Origin: Pseudovibrio sp. Ad37
GTDB taxonomy: Bacteria > Pseudomonadota > Alphaproteobacteria > Rhizobiales > Stappiaceae
Length of the DNA stretch: 55,684 bases
NCBI RefSeq assembly: GCF_001623075.1
Contig: NZ_LMCF01000001.1
Coordinates: 1 to 55,684, forward strand
Direction: 5' to 3'
In this document: piece by piece, positions 30,609-40,158 of the stretch
How the letters are laid out: each line of letters begins with the position of its first letter
How positions within the stretch are numbered: the first letter of the stretch is position 1
Position numbers and translations under genes: made by a program
The notes under the pieces: generated by a model
The model's database searches: none
Told to the model about the DNA's origin: nothing
What the model saw: only the letters and a program-made list of their open reading frames with translations

Positions 30609-30957
30609 CGTCACCCCCTGAAATTGGCGATAGCCCCTGACCCTGCGGGACCTGTCGAATTTTAAAAATAAATCAGCGCCGAGAAAGAACAAACTCTACC
30701 AAAAAAAATTCTCGGACCTCTGAGTTTCCATATGTTTCAAATTGAGACTGATTATCAACATCTGATAATCGATATCCAAGCAAAACCTCACTTCCGCGGG
30801 TCATTTGTTTCACTTTTTTCAATTTTCCTCATGCCAAGCAAAATTTTCGCTCAATTCTATCGGTTCGTCCGCTGATAAAAAAATCCTGCCTTAGCCTAAG
30901 TCACAGGTAAACCTCTGAATGAAAGGGGCATATAATACGCCCAATGGGAGGCCCTAT
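30609..30957. other. Divergent intergenic region with a 21-base palindrome
   Basis: AT-rich gap between the divergent L,D-transpeptidase and hydrolase genes, with no gene I would call. At 30750-30770 there is a perfect dyad, GATTATCA-acatc-TGATAATC, suitable for a dimeric regulator. It is about 140 bases from the transpeptidase start and 190 from the hydrolase start. The regulator is unknown. Confidence 0.55.
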
Positions 30958-31740
30958 ATGAATATCGATAGTATCCAAGATGTAACCTGCCTGCCTTTCA
31001 CCGCCTTTGGCCCTGAAAGCGCAGAACCAATTATTTTCATCCATGGCTTTGGTGGCGACGCCAGCACATGGCGCAATATTCAAGTTCAGTTAGAAAACAA
31101 ACGTCGCACAATCGCGTTTGACCTTCCTGCACACGGACGTGCATTGGCCGATTTTGAGCCATGCAACGCTGTGGGCTCAGCAAAAGCCGTCGTGAAGTCT
31201 CTCGATGCGCTGAAGCTCGATCGCGTCCACCTAGTGGGTCACAGCATGGGCGGTGCAATTGCAACACTGATCGCCATGCGCAGTCCAGAACGTATTGCAA
31301 GCCTCACTTTGCTTGCTCCGGGCGGGTTCGGTCCAGAGATCAATGCAAAGCTTCTGCGCCGTTATGCAGTTGGCCAAACCGAAGCAGAACAACAGGTCCT
31401 GCTGGAACAGTTTGTTGGTCTTGAATTCGAACTTCCAAGAAAACTGGCAGAGTATGTTGCCACACAGCGTTCCACTCCGGGCGCTGCTGAAGCACTCAAA
31501 GCTGTATCAGGACTTATTCTGGAAGGCGAAAGTCAGGGCGTACTTCCAACTAGTAAACTCGGCGAGCTGCCAATGCCAATCAAGGTGGTCTGGGGCACAC
31601 AGGACAAGATCTTGCCAACCCGTCAATGCCATAAACTGCCAGGACCAATCGCCTGCCACGTTTTCGATCGTGTCGGCCACATGGTTCACATGGAAATCGC
31701 GCAGGAAGTAATCCGACTTATTCTGGAAAACACCCGCTAA
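30958..31740 (+). CDS. Alpha/beta hydrolase
   Basis: A 260-residue serine hydrolase: oxyanion HG in FIHGFGGDASTW, nucleophile GHSMGGAIA, a relay Asp in WGTQDKILP and His in RVGHMVHME. The layout is like the C-terminal domain of AcoC-type acetoin dehydrogenase components and of many esterases, but there is no lipoyl domain. The ATG at 30958 follows GGGAGG; an upstream ATG at 30919 lacks a site. Convergent with the flavoprotein gene. The substrate is unknown. Confidence 0.88.
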   Translation: MNIDSIQDVTCLPFTAFGPESAEPIIFIHGFGGDASTWRNIQVQLENKRRTIAFDLPAHGRALADFEPCNAVGSAKAVVKSLDALKLDRVHLVGHSMGGAIATLIAMRSPERIASLTLLAPGGFGPEINAKLLRRYAVGQTEAEQQVLLEQFVGLEFELPRKLAEYVATQRSTPGAAEALKAVSGLILEGESQGVLPTSKLGELPMPIKVVWGTQDKILPTRQCHKLPGPIACHVFDRVGHMVHMEIAQEVIRLILENTR

Positions 31741-31774
31741 AGCCAAAATCCAACCTTTGTGCTGAGGTTTGACT

Positions 31775-31806
31775 AAAAAAGCGTGCCGGAGCTCTCTCTG
31801 GCACGC
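31775..31806 (-). terminator. Terminator of the FAD oxidoreductase gene
   Basis: Minus-strand stem GGCGTGCC-type: GCGTGCC (31781-31787) / GGCACGC (31800-31806), loop of 12, followed by six T (A run 31775-31780). Confidence 0.85.
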
Positions 31807-31822
31807 CTCTAAGATCGTCAAC

Positions 31823-33022
31823 TTAAGCTGGTGGAAGCAGACCGTCTTTCCACGCCTGCCCGATCACCCGGCGCGCCATCATGTGCGAGCGTGGATGATT
31901 GATGCTATCAACCGCAATCAGTTTGCCTTTTTCCAGATATGCGACATAGAAGCTGTCGGAACTTGTATCCCCAACAAGCACTGCCTCATCATATCCATTA
32001 GACAATCCGGCAATCTGCAGCTTGATATGATGTTGGTCAGACCAGAACCACGGCAGAGGATCGTAGTCGTGACTGTGGTCATGGTCGGGATCAGTCAACG
32101 CAACAGCGACTGCTTTTGCCTGATCAATCGCATTTTGAACGCTCTCCAGACGAATGCTACGTCCATAGCGCTCTGAAAAGAAGCGAACACAATCGCCGCA
32201 AGCATAAACATCCTCGTGAGAGGTCTGCCCTGCTCCATCAACCAGAATGCCATCATCCACGTCCAGACCAGCGGCCTCTGCAAGCTCCGCATTCGGCACA
32301 GCACCAACCGCAGAAAGTACCAGATCACACGGAATTTCACTGCCATCAGCAAGTTTCACGGAAGAAAGCTTGCCATCAGTCCCTTCAATGCTGGTCACAC
32401 CGGTTCCGCAAAAGAGTTCCGCTCCATTGCCGGAATGCAAACCATGGAAGAACGATGAGATATCGGGCGAAACCACACGCTTCAGCAGACGCTCCTGCGC
32501 TTCCAGCACAACAACATCCAGCCCCATGCTCTTTGCAACAGCCGTCACTTCCAGACCGATATAACCGCCACCGATAACAACAAGTTTCTTGCCAGGCACA
32601 AAGAGTTGCTTGATGAGCTCAACATCACCAATGGAGCGAAGCGTCACAACGCCTTCCAGCTCCGCACCCGGCAATGGCAAATCGCGAGCGCGAGTTCCGG
32701 TTGCAAGCAGCAACTTGTCCCAACTCACCTCTTCACCGCTTGCCAGCCTGACACTCTTCTTCTCCAGATCAATGCTATCAACATGCGCATTGACCTTCAG
32801 ATCGATATTGTTGGTTTCATAAAACGCTTCTGGACGAATAAACAGCGCATCCGGCTCCACATCTCCACTCAGAAACTTCTTGGAGAGCGGCGGGCGTTGA
32901 TAAGGCGGCTGAGGCTCGTTTCCAAGCATCACAAGCTCGCCTTCATATCTCTTTTGTCGAAGAGTTTGCGCGGCCTGCACACCTGCTTGTCCAGCACCCA
33001 CCACAACAATCTTATTAATCAT
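31823..33022 (-). CDS. NAD(P)/FAD-dependent oxidoreductase, ferredoxin-reductase type
   Basis: A 399-residue flavoprotein. FAD-binding VVVGAGQAGVQAAQTLRQ at the N-terminus, PPYQRPPLSKKFL, NAD-binding VVIGGGYIGLEVTA near residue 150, the second FAD motif VYACGDC, and a C-terminal reductase domain (LPWFWSDQHHIKLQIAGL). This matches rhodocoxin/putidaredoxin reductases, which pass electrons from NADH to a 2Fe-2S ferredoxin for a P450 or dioxygenase. No such partner is in the window. The run DHDHSHDYDPL is a His/Asp-rich insertion of unknown meaning. ATG 33022 chosen over TTG 33028. Confidence 0.92.
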   Translation of the reverse strand: MINKIVVVGAGQAGVQAAQTLRQKRYEGELVMLGNEPQPPYQRPPLSKKFLSGDVEPDALFIRPEAFYETNNIDLKVNAHVDSIDLEKKSVRLASGEEVSWDKLLLATGTRARDLPLPGAELEGVVTLRSIGDVELIKQLFVPGKKLVVIGGGYIGLEVTAVAKSMGLDVVVLEAQERLLKRVVSPDISSFFHGLHSGNGAELFCGTGVTSIEGTDGKLSSVKLADGSEIPCDLVLSAVGAVPNAELAEAAGLDVDDGILVDGAGQTSHEDVYACGDCVRFFSERYGRSIRLESVQNAIDQAKAVAVALTDPDHDHSHDYDPLPWFWSDQHHIKLQIAGLSNGYDEAVLVGDTSSDSFYVAYLEKGKLIAVDSINHPRSHMMARRVIGQAWKDGLLPPA

Positions 33023-33182
33023 TCTCAAAACCCGTATTAGTCGCAGTCAAACAACACAGCAGATCCGTGTTGTCTGCTTTGCTCAACAAACCCGTACCGC
33101 AAAAGCAATGTGACGCTTAGCCCTAGCAAAAACCAGAGCAAGCGCCACATTTAAAATGAAAATTTGTGAAGATCTTAAGGTC

Positions 33183-33279
33183 GTATCTCTGAAAAGTGCC
33201 TTGCGGTTTTCAGAAAAAGATACGCCGGGCAAATCCCCAAAGCAGTTTGAAGCTGTCGAAACGAAAGCAAACTGCTTTA
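33183..33279 (-). repeat. 97-nt two-hairpin dispersed repeat, copy A
   Basis: Hairpin 1: GTATCT-c-TGAAAA (33183-33195) / TTTTCA...AGATAC (33207-33223). Hairpin 2: AAAGCAGTTTG (33239-33249) / CAAACTGCTTT (33268-33278). The final bases, TTA at 33277-33279, are the stop codon of the chemoreceptor gene on the minus strand. Copy B at 49148-49244 has the same length and structure, with compensatory base changes in both hairpins. It resembles short palindromic intergenic elements of Rhizobiales in general form. Confidence 0.85.
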
Positions 33280-35307
33280 GGCTGCACGTACTTTTTCAAG
33301 GAATGCACCAACAGTATTGTTGATGTGATCTGCCTGACGAGAAAGCGCGTCGGCAAGATCAGACACTGTACCGCCAGTGCTACGTGCATTGCTGGATGCA
33401 TTTTCAACCATCTGCATTGCACTCGCCCCTTCCTGAGAGCTTTGCGTCGCATTCGCCACATTCTCGGTAATCGACTGAATAGCTGCGTTCTGCTGCTCAA
33501 CAGATGCAGCAACAGCAGCCGCGATCTGGCTCATTTCGTGAATAACATCACTCACGTCACCAATAGCGCCAACCGCTTCTGCTGAGGCTTCTTGAATGGA
33601 ACCAACCTGCTGTGCAATTTCCTCGGTTGCTTGAGAAGTCTGATTTGCCAGCATCTTCACTTCAGATGCCACCACAGCAAAGCCTTTGCCATGCTCACCT
33701 GCACGGGCAGCTTCAATGGTCGCGTTCAGAGCAAGCAGGTTCGTCTGGTTCGCAATATCACGAATAAGCCCAACAGCTTCACCAATACGATTTGCTGCAT
33801 CACTCAACAGATTCATGGTCTCAGCAGTCGCTTTTGAACCTTCAACCGCTCGGTCTGCAACGCTCGTTGATTGCTCAGCCTGTCCCGCAATCTCGTTGAT
33901 AGACATGGCTAGCTCTTCCGTCGCAGCAGATGCGCTGGAAACATTCTCAGCGGCACTCTCAACAGCACGTCCTGCAGACACAGCTTCTTTCGACACGTTG
34001 TCTGCAGCAGATCCCACATCATTAGAGGCTTCACCAAGCCCATCCGCAGCACTGTGCAGACTACTCAGCGCTTCAGCAACGGTTTGCTCGAAACCAACAA
34101 TGAGATTATCAACTTGCTCAGCACGGGCCTGTTTCTCAGCGTTTTCATGATCTTGCTGATCCTGCAGCATCCGGCGCTCCTCAATATTGTCGCGGAACAC
34201 TTGCAGCGTCTGCGCCATGGCGGAGATTTCCCTACCGCCTTTATTGAGAGGAATAACGGCTGACAAATCATTCTTCGCCAGCAATGCCATAGCATTACGC
34301 AACGCATTCAGGTTACGCAAAATACCGAAGATCAAGAGAGAGCCAAGAATGAACAGCGTTAGCGCGATACCACCAACTGCAATGCCCAGATAAAGGTTTG
34401 TCTGCTGTGTGGTCTCTGTCAGACGCGCCTGCGCATCATTCGCACCCTGCACCGCAGAGTTTTTCAACTCATCAAGCCGTGGCGGAAGAAGGTCAAACAG
34501 ATTCGCCAGCAGCTCAGAACTCGTCGCCCGCTTATCAAAGGCCTTAGAGTAAGCCTCGAACGCCTTCTTGTAGGCCAGCATGTTGGTTTTGACCTTCTCA
34601 GCAACAGCCGGGTCAATTTGTGCTCGCGGCACGGTGCGCTCATAACGGGAGAATGCAACTTCAAACGCACCCAGAGAATTTTGGCTACCCGTAAGCGCAT
34701 AATCCAACTGCGCACGCGCTAGATCACTAAACGTATGCATCAGCTTCAGCGTATTGGGGTCTTTGCTGCGTCTGTGCTTTTGTTTAACGGCGGATTCTGC
34801 CTGAGAAAGCGCGGCGGACAGCTCTTTCTGCAAGCCACGGTCCGCATCATATCCAAGCGTGGACTGGTAGCCATGCAACATCTCAAAGGCACCACTGATT
34901 GCATCAATCGTGTCTCGTGCATCAGAGATCTCAAGAAAATAATCCATGGCAACCGGGAGCGCATTTAACTCCTGCAATTCAGTCTGCGCTTCACCAACCA
35001 ACGTGTCGAATCGACTTTTCAGACTGTCACTCGGCACATTTTCATAATCTTTTTGTGTCGATTGCAACACACCTGCGGTAATTGCAATCGTCTGGCTCAG
35101 CTCAGCAAGTTCGGTGTATTCTTTCGACTGCAGAAAGGCAGCCTCCGTTTGCTGTTGGCTCCAAAGATAAACAAAGCCAACACCACCAAATCCGATAAGT
35201 GTCAGAATACCAAGAGCAATTGCCCGAAACCGAATACTTACATTCCGAGTTAACGAGAAAACTTTATTTCCCGTAGAAGAAATAGCCCGCGTCCAATTTA
35301 CTCGCAT
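33277..35307 (-). CDS. Methyl-accepting chemotaxis protein
   Basis: A 676-residue inner-membrane chemoreceptor. First TM about 27-49 ([20 protein letters not shown]). A long helical periplasmic sensor (50-300), probably of the two-bundle HBM kind. Second TM about 305-328 ([21 protein letters not shown]), HAMP (330-385), then the signalling coiled coil with hairpin tip [43 protein letters not shown]. It ends KVRAA without a CheR/CheB docking pentapeptide. No che genes adjoin it. The ATG at 35307 has AGGGG upstream. Its stop codon lies inside repeat copy A. Confidence 0.94.
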   Translation of the reverse strand: MRVNWTRAISSTGNKVFSLTRNVSIRFRAIALGILTLIGFGGVGFVYLWSQQQTEAAFLQSKEYTELAELSQTIAITAGVLQSTQKDYENVPSDSLKSRFDTLVGEAQTELQELNALPVAMDYFLEISDARDTIDAISGAFEMLHGYQSTLGYDADRGLQKELSAALSQAESAVKQKHRRSKDPNTLKLMHTFSDLARAQLDYALTGSQNSLGAFEVAFSRYERTVPRAQIDPAVAEKVKTNMLAYKKAFEAYSKAFDKRATSSELLANLFDLLPPRLDELKNSAVQGANDAQARLTETTQQTNLYLGIAVGGIALTLFILGSLLIFGILRNLNALRNAMALLAKNDLSAVIPLNKGGREISAMAQTLQVFRDNIEERRMLQDQQDHENAEKQARAEQVDNLIVGFEQTVAEALSSLHSAADGLGEASNDVGSAADNVSKEAVSAGRAVESAAENVSSASAATEELAMSINEIAGQAEQSTSVADRAVEGSKATAETMNLLSDAANRIGEAVGLIRDIANQTNLLALNATIEAARAGEHGKGFAVVASEVKMLANQTSQATEEIAQQVGSIQEASAEAVGAIGDVSDVIHEMSQIAAAVAASVEQQNAAIQSITENVANATQSSQEGASAMQMVENASSNARSTGGTVSDLADALSRQADHINNTVGAFLEKVRAA

Positions 35308-35472
35308 CGGAGACCCCTAGACCAATAAAATTACTAATAGTATTTTTAATTATTCCTCATAGGTATAGGCTCAAATCGTTTAAAGATTACAAATAATGCA
35401 TCGCACAAATGATTTTGTTGCTCACCCCACCCAGCGTCATGTGCTAAGGACGCATAAAAATAAGACACACCA

Positions 35473-36345
35473 TTGCCCTCGCTTACCAAATTAGTTCCCA
35501 TTATCTTCGTTTTGCTCTGGTCCACCGGTTTCATCGGTGCCCGCCTCGGAGCACCCTACTCAGAGCCTTTTGCCTTTTTGAGCCTCCGCTTCCTGCTCGT
35601 CCTACCGCTGATGGGCATGATTGTCTGGTTATCTGGCAGAAGCTTTGCCTTAACGCGCCAGCAGGTCCTCCATGCCGTCATTACAGGCATGCTGGTGCAT
35701 GGCATCTATCTCTCAGGGGTCTTCTGGGCCATCGACAACGGAATGCCAGCAGGCGTAACCGCTCTCATCACTGGTCTGCAACCTTTCATCACCGGCACAC
35801 TCGCATATTTCCTGCTGAAAGAAGATGTGACGCCGCGCCAATGGATCGGCTTAGCCGCGGGGTTTGTCGGTATCGTGCTGGTGATCCTGCCTAAGATGGG
35901 AAGCGGCGTTGCGCAGATCCCTCTTTGGACTGTAGCAGCCGCCTTTGTGGCAACCCTTGGCATCGCCATCGGCACCACATGGCAAAAGCGTCAGCCAACG
36001 AATACGGATCTGGTCACAGGCATCTTCTACCAGTATTTCGGCGCCCTGCTCATAACGCTGCCGCTGTCCATGACAGAAAGCTGGGTCATCACCTGGTCAG
36101 GAGATCTGATCTTCGCACTGGCATGGCTGGTCATTGTGTTGTCAGTGGGCGCAGTCCTGCTGCTCATGTACCTGCTCCAGCACGGAGCCGCATCAACAAC
36201 AGCAACGCTGTTCTACCTGACACCCGTCGCAGCAGCCATCGAAAGCTACTTCCTTTTCGGAGAGACGCTCAACCTCATTCAGCTGATAGGCATGGCCATC
36301 GTTGTGGTAGCAATCGCAGTTTGTCGGCCAAAACAGAAAGCTTAA
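35473..36345 (+). CDS. EamA/DMT family transporter
   Basis: A 290-residue inner-membrane protein with ten predicted TM segments in two EamA repeats (first about 8-135, second about 150-285). The N-terminal IIFVLLWSTGFIGARLGAPYSEPFAFLSLRF is typical of metabolite exporters of the RhaT/YdcZ-like group. The only in-frame start is TTG at 35473, because a stop lies four codons earlier; no good binding site is seen. It is convergent with the YihY gene, two bases apart. The substrate is unknown; amino acids or drugs are usual. Confidence 0.9.
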   Translation: MPSLTKLVPIIFVLLWSTGFIGARLGAPYSEPFAFLSLRFLLVLPLMGMIVWLSGRSFALTRQQVLHAVITGMLVHGIYLSGVFWAIDNGMPAGVTALITGLQPFITGTLAYFLLKEDVTPRQWIGLAAGFVGIVLVILPKMGSGVAQIPLWTVAAAFVATLGIAIGTTWQKRQPTNTDLVTGIFYQYFGALLITLPLSMTESWVITWSGDLIFALAWLVIVLSVGAVLLLMYLLQHGAASTTATLFYLTPVAAAIESYFLFGETLNLIQLIGMAIVVVAIAVCRPKQKA

Positions 36346-36347
36346 GT

Positions 36348-37232
36348 TCAGCCTTCCGCATCAGAGCAAGGGCCAGCCTCAACACGCTGGTTCACACGGC
36401 GAACACGCATAAGCGCCGCATTAAACTCACCACCCAGAATAAAGATGACGGCTGTCAGATACATAAAGATGATGGCCGTCATGATACCAGCAAGACCAGC
36501 ATACAAAGACACATAGTTCGCCCACCGCGCCAGATAAGCACCAAAGGCCGTACCAGCGATGATCCACAAGATCATGGTCAACACAATGCCGGGCAGCACT
36601 TCAAAGAAGCTCCGGCGACCAGCCGGCAGATACATATGAGCTGTCAAAAGAGCACACATCAGCAACAAAGATGTGATGCCATAACGGACGATATTCGCCT
36701 TGTAGCTGAACTGCTCCATAACCGGCGCCAGATGAACAGCCCATTCCCAAGCCAGCGGACCAAACACGATCAGGAACGTTGAAACCATCAAAACAGCGGT
36801 ACCAATCAGAACGGCCAGAATGGACTGTGTCCGGCAGAAGAACCAGCTTCGAGTATCTCGAACCCGATAAGCACGGTTCAACCCGACTCGCATGGCTTCA
36901 ACGCCATTGGAGGAGAACCAAAGCGTGACAACCACACCGAAGGTCAACAAATCACCACGCGGTTGTGTCAGAACAGCTTTAATCTCACCGGAAACCGGAC
37001 CAGCCACCCGTTCAGGCCAGACGTCAAAAATCAACTCCGTCGCACTTTGCGCAACCGAGTTCAGACCGAGAAAACCAGAGAACGCCGCCACAAAAATCAG
37101 AAATGGAAACAGAGCCATCAATGATGACAAAGCCACATGGCTCGCCACGGCATAGCCATCATCAGAGTTGAAATGCCCGAGAGCATCTGCAAGCACCTGA
37201 TACAATTTTCCCCAAAGGCCACGTTTCTTCAT
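36348..37232 (-). CDS. YihY/virulence factor BrkB family membrane protein
   Basis: A 294-residue inner-membrane protein with six hydrophobic segments. Family marks: DDGYAVASHVALSSLMALFPFLIF near the N-terminus, WFSSNGVEAMRVGLNRAYRVRDTRSW in the middle and GGEFNAALMR near the end. Function is unsettled: once annotated RNase BN, later shown to be wrong. The cytoplasmic tail carries EAGPCSDAEG. It ends two bases from the convergent exporter gene. Confidence 0.93.
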   Translation of the reverse strand: MKKRGLWGKLYQVLADALGHFNSDDGYAVASHVALSSLMALFPFLIFVAAFSGFLGLNSVAQSATELIFDVWPERVAGPVSGEIKAVLTQPRGDLLTFGVVVTLWFSSNGVEAMRVGLNRAYRVRDTRSWFFCRTQSILAVLIGTAVLMVSTFLIVFGPLAWEWAVHLAPVMEQFSYKANIVRYGITSLLLMCALLTAHMYLPAGRRSFFEVLPGIVLTMILWIIAGTAFGAYLARWANYVSLYAGLAGIMTAIIFMYLTAVIFILGGEFNAALMRVRRVNQRVEAGPCSDAEG

Positions 37233-37395
37233 AAAACTGATCTGGTCTGTCTCTATGTAAGTTTCAAGTTAGATAATAGACGGGACTTCAAGAAATATTC
37301 ATGAAGAAAGCTCCCACCTTTAGGGCATTGCACAAATACACATCCTATTTAAGTTTGCAGTGCACAATGACCGAGTGGATTGAGGGAGGCAAGCC

Positions 37396-39081
37396 GTGTC
37401 GGAAACGGTGAATACAATAGAACAAGCAGTCGCACCATCGAAAGAAACACGTGCTCAGGCGCTAAAATCTCTTGAAGCTCTGCTTAGCATCGCGCGCAAA
37501 AACGTAAAACTGCGCGTATTGAAAGATGGCCGCATCGCCTCCGCTCTCATGGAGCAAGAACAGCGCGCCACCCACGGTCTTGCCTGGCTTGCAACTTATG
37601 TGGAAGCCCTCAAGCAGCTGAACGCATATGGCGAACGGCTGGAAACCGAAGGCGCTTTCGGCGAAGTGGAAAGCCTGATCCTGCGCATAGGCCTTGCAGA
37701 ATACACCGCACAAGTCTTTGGTGGCCTGCCAATGAGTCAGGGCGAAATCCTTCGCCTCTCCGACTTAGGTATCAGCCGCAATGAAGCAAACAGCCATCAC
37801 ACCGAAGCTGTTGAAGCAGTCATTGCGGACGGCACCCAACCAGCCCTGCGCACGCGTCTTGCAGAACTCATGCAGCACGCAGAAGGCCAATCCACCATCG
37901 GAGCAACTGGACTGGACGAGACCTACGAGCAAATTCGCGAGGAGATGCGCAAGTTTGCGGAAGCAAAGGTCACCCCGTTTGCTCACGAATGGCACCTGAA
38001 AAACGAATACATCCCTCTTGAGATCATCAATGAGATGGCAGAGATGGGCGTATTCGGCCTGACGATTCCGGAAGAATTCGGCGGCATGGGCCTTGGTAAA
38101 GAATCCATGTGTGTGGTCTCAGAGGAACTCTCCCGCGCCTATATCGGCGTTGGCTCCCTCGGCACCCGCTCCGAAATCGCGGCAGAACTTATTCTCGGCG
38201 GCGGTACGGAAGAACAGAAAGCCAAGTGGCTCCCACGCATCGCCTCTGGTGAAACTCTGCCAACTGCAGTCTTCACCGAACCAAACACCGGCTCAGATCT
38301 CGCGTCGTTGAAAACACGCGCAGTTAAAGACGGCGACACATGGAAGGTCTCCGGCAACAAAACATGGATCACCCACCCGGTCCGTGCCGACATCATGACC
38401 TTGCTCACCCGCACCAAGCCGGAAGAGCCTGGATACAAAGGCCTGTCCATGTTCATCGCGGAAAAGCCTCGTGGAACAGATGAAGAGCCATTCCCGGCTG
38501 AAGGCATGTCAGGTGGTGAGATTGAAGTTCTCGGTTATCGCGGCATGAAGGAATACGAAATCGCGTTTGACGGTTTTGAAGTCAAAGACGAGAACCTGCT
38601 GGGTCAGGTGGAAGGTCAAGGCTTCAAACAGCTTATGCAAACCTTCGAGTCCGCCCGCATTCAAACTGCCGCCCGTGCAATCGGTGTCGCTCAATGCGCT
38701 CTGGACCTTGGCCTGCGTTATGCGCAAGAGCGTGTCCAGTTTGGCAAATCACTCATCAACTTCCCGCGCGTGTCAGACAAACTCGCCATCATCGCCTGCG
38801 AAACCATGATCGCCCGCCAGCTCACCTACTTCTCCGCATGGGAGAAAGACAGTGGCAGACGATGTGATCTGGAAGCAGGTATGGCGAAACTACTCGGCGC
38901 ACGTGTGGCCTGGGCTGCAGCAGACAACGCATTGCAGATCCACGGCGGCAACGGCTTCGCACAAGAGTACCCGATCTCTCGAGTACTCTGCGATGCACGT
39001 ATTCTCTCAATCTTTGAGGGAGCAGCAGAAATTCAGGCGCAGGTAATCGCACGCCGTCTGCTGGATGAAACCGAGCTGTAG
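37396..39081 (+). CDS. mcd: (2S)-methylsuccinyl-CoA dehydrogenase (acyl-CoA dehydrogenase family)
   Basis: Flavoenzyme of the ethylmalonyl-CoA pathway, oxidising methylsuccinyl-CoA to mesaconyl-CoA during acetyl-CoA assimilation. At 561 residues it is about 170 longer than ordinary acyl-CoA dehydrogenases; the extra N-terminal domain (ARKNVKLRVLKDGRIASALMEQEQRATHGLAWLATYVEAL) is the hallmark of Mcd. The acyl-CoA dehydrogenase core follows: TAVFTEPNTGSDLASLKTRA, WITHPVRADIMTLLTRT, ALQIHGGNGFAQEYPISR, and the catalytic base position E541 in IFEGAAEIQ. Start GTG at 37396 with GGGAGG upstream. No other pathway gene (ccr, ecm, mch) is in this window. Confidence 0.9.
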   Translation: MSETVNTIEQAVAPSKETRAQALKSLEALLSIARKNVKLRVLKDGRIASALMEQEQRATHGLAWLATYVEALKQLNAYGERLETEGAFGEVESLILRIGLAEYTAQVFGGLPMSQGEILRLSDLGISRNEANSHHTEAVEAVIADGTQPALRTRLAELMQHAEGQSTIGATGLDETYEQIREEMRKFAEAKVTPFAHEWHLKNEYIPLEIINEMAEMGVFGLTIPEEFGGMGLGKESMCVVSEELSRAYIGVGSLGTRSEIAAELILGGGTEEQKAKWLPRIASGETLPTAVFTEPNTGSDLASLKTRAVKDGDTWKVSGNKTWITHPVRADIMTLLTRTKPEEPGYKGLSMFIAEKPRGTDEEPFPAEGMSGGEIEVLGYRGMKEYEIAFDGFEVKDENLLGQVEGQGFKQLMQTFESARIQTAARAIGVAQCALDLGLRYAQERVQFGKSLINFPRVSDKLAIIACETMIARQLTYFSAWEKDSGRRCDLEAGMAKLLGARVAWAAADNALQIHGGNGFAQEYPISRVLCDARILSIFEGAAEIQAQVIARRLLDETEL

Positions 39082-39103
39082 AACGTTTTCCAGATAAGAA
39101 TAG

Positions 39104-39133
39104 GAAGCGCGATTACTTCCGTCGCGCTTCTTC
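39104..39133 (+). terminator. Possible terminator after mcd
   Basis: Perfect 8-bp stem GAAGCGCG (39104-39111) / CGCGCTTC (39123-39130), loop of 11, with only TTC behind it. It overlaps the end of the convergent DUF1992 gene, so the dyad may instead be coding coincidence. Confidence 0.4.
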
Positions 39134-39424
39134 ATAAACTGAGAGTTCAAGGCGCTTATCCATAAGCGTCTTTCTTATTTCAAATCGCTCGTCAGTCTTG
39201 GTCGCAGCTTTAAGCTGATCTTCCAATGTGGAGATCTCGCGGCGCAGTTTCAGTTCTCCCTGAATGCTACCACCAGCTCCATTCACCACACTCATTTGTG
39301 CACTTTGAGCGAAATTTGTCCCGGACCTTCTGGGAATAGGTTTTCCCGCACCTTCAAGGCGATCCATAGAACCATTCATCTGTGATCGGCGAATTTGTTG
39401 CTCGATTAGTCGATCCATTCCCAT
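39113..39424 (-). CDS. DUF1992 (DnaJ-C28-like) domain protein
   Basis: A 103-residue protein. The DUF1992 core MDRLIEQQIRRSQMNGSMDRLEGAGKPIPRR is clear, followed by a charged coiled coil (ELKLRREISTLEDQLKAATKTDERFEIRKTLMDKRLELSVYEEA). Function unknown; in eukaryotes the domain occurs in DNAJC28. The ATG at 39424 (MGMDRL) follows AGAGG; an in-frame extension to TTG 39526 is possible. No J domain is present. Confidence 0.75.
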   Translation of the reverse strand: MGMDRLIEQQIRRSQMNGSMDRLEGAGKPIPRRSGTNFAQSAQMSVVNGAGGSIQGELKLRREISTLEDQLKAATKTDERFEIRKTLMDKRLELSVYEEARRK

Positions 39425-39660
39425 AAACAGACCTCTATCCTTTGTTTTTCTTAGATCAATTTCTCTGATGACTGTGGCTGCAACATGTTCATATGCAATT
39501 TTTCTAAATTTATTCGCTGAATACAATTAACTTACAATCGGACAAAATTATCGATTTTAACTTTACGGCAATAAACTCACCATCTCCGGTTGCATTATGC
39601 AATTTACACGGTACACTTTAGTTAAATTTTTATTTAATTTACATTGAAATGGAGAGCGCG

Positions 39661-40158
39661 ATGTTGCGGCCTCTTATTTTTGCAAGTCTTATCGCGGGCT
39701 CAGCACTGGTATTAGCTGGCAGCACTTGGGCATTGACACAGACCCGTGCCGTTGGTCCTGGTCTCACCCAAATCAGCGCACCTTCTAACAATGCATTGAA
39801 ACCAATTTCCGCCGATAGCAAACTCATCCGCTATCCAGCAAAGTCCGCTCTGAAACAGCTAAAAGCAAAATCAAGGCTTGTACGGCTTGAACCCAAATCA
39901 AAGCTGATCCGATATCGAGTAAAAACAGCCGATGCTACAGTCGCAACTAAGCCAGCCTCATTGACTTACGCGCATGTAACCGGAGTCCTCAGCTATGTCC
40001 CCCGTCAGGAACTGGACGACTTGCTCGCCTTCCTAAACAAGGACATCTATCAACTGACAGGAACCCACTCAGCAGCAGGCTTAGTACACAAAACCTCATG
40101 GCGGTTACAGCAACAGAGCAGTCAGATTCTAGAGAACGTATCCTCCTACCTGCCCTGA
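39661..40158 (+). CDS. Exported protein with four 9-residue cationic repeats, unknown function
   Basis: A 165-residue protein that I do not recognise. GGAG precedes the ATG at 39661. The signal peptide MLRPLIFASLIAGSALVLAGSTWA predicts export. Four tandem 9-residue units then follow at 39811-39918 (ADSKLIRYP, AKSALKQLK, AKSRLVRLE, PKSKLIRYR), each with the pattern x-K/D-S-x-L-x-x-x-x and rich in Lys/Arg. The C-terminal 60 residues look folded (VPRQELDDLLAFLNKDIYQL) with no cysteine. The gene stands alone between a leftward DUF1992 gene and convergent thpR. The repeats could bind anionic surface polymers or membrane (inference). Confidence 0.7.
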   Translation: MLRPLIFASLIAGSALVLAGSTWALTQTRAVGPGLTQISAPSNNALKPISADSKLIRYPAKSALKQLKAKSRLVRLEPKSKLIRYRVKTADATVATKPASLTYAHVTGVLSYVPRQELDDLLAFLNKDIYQLTGTHSAAGLVHKTSWRLQQQSSQILENVSSYLP

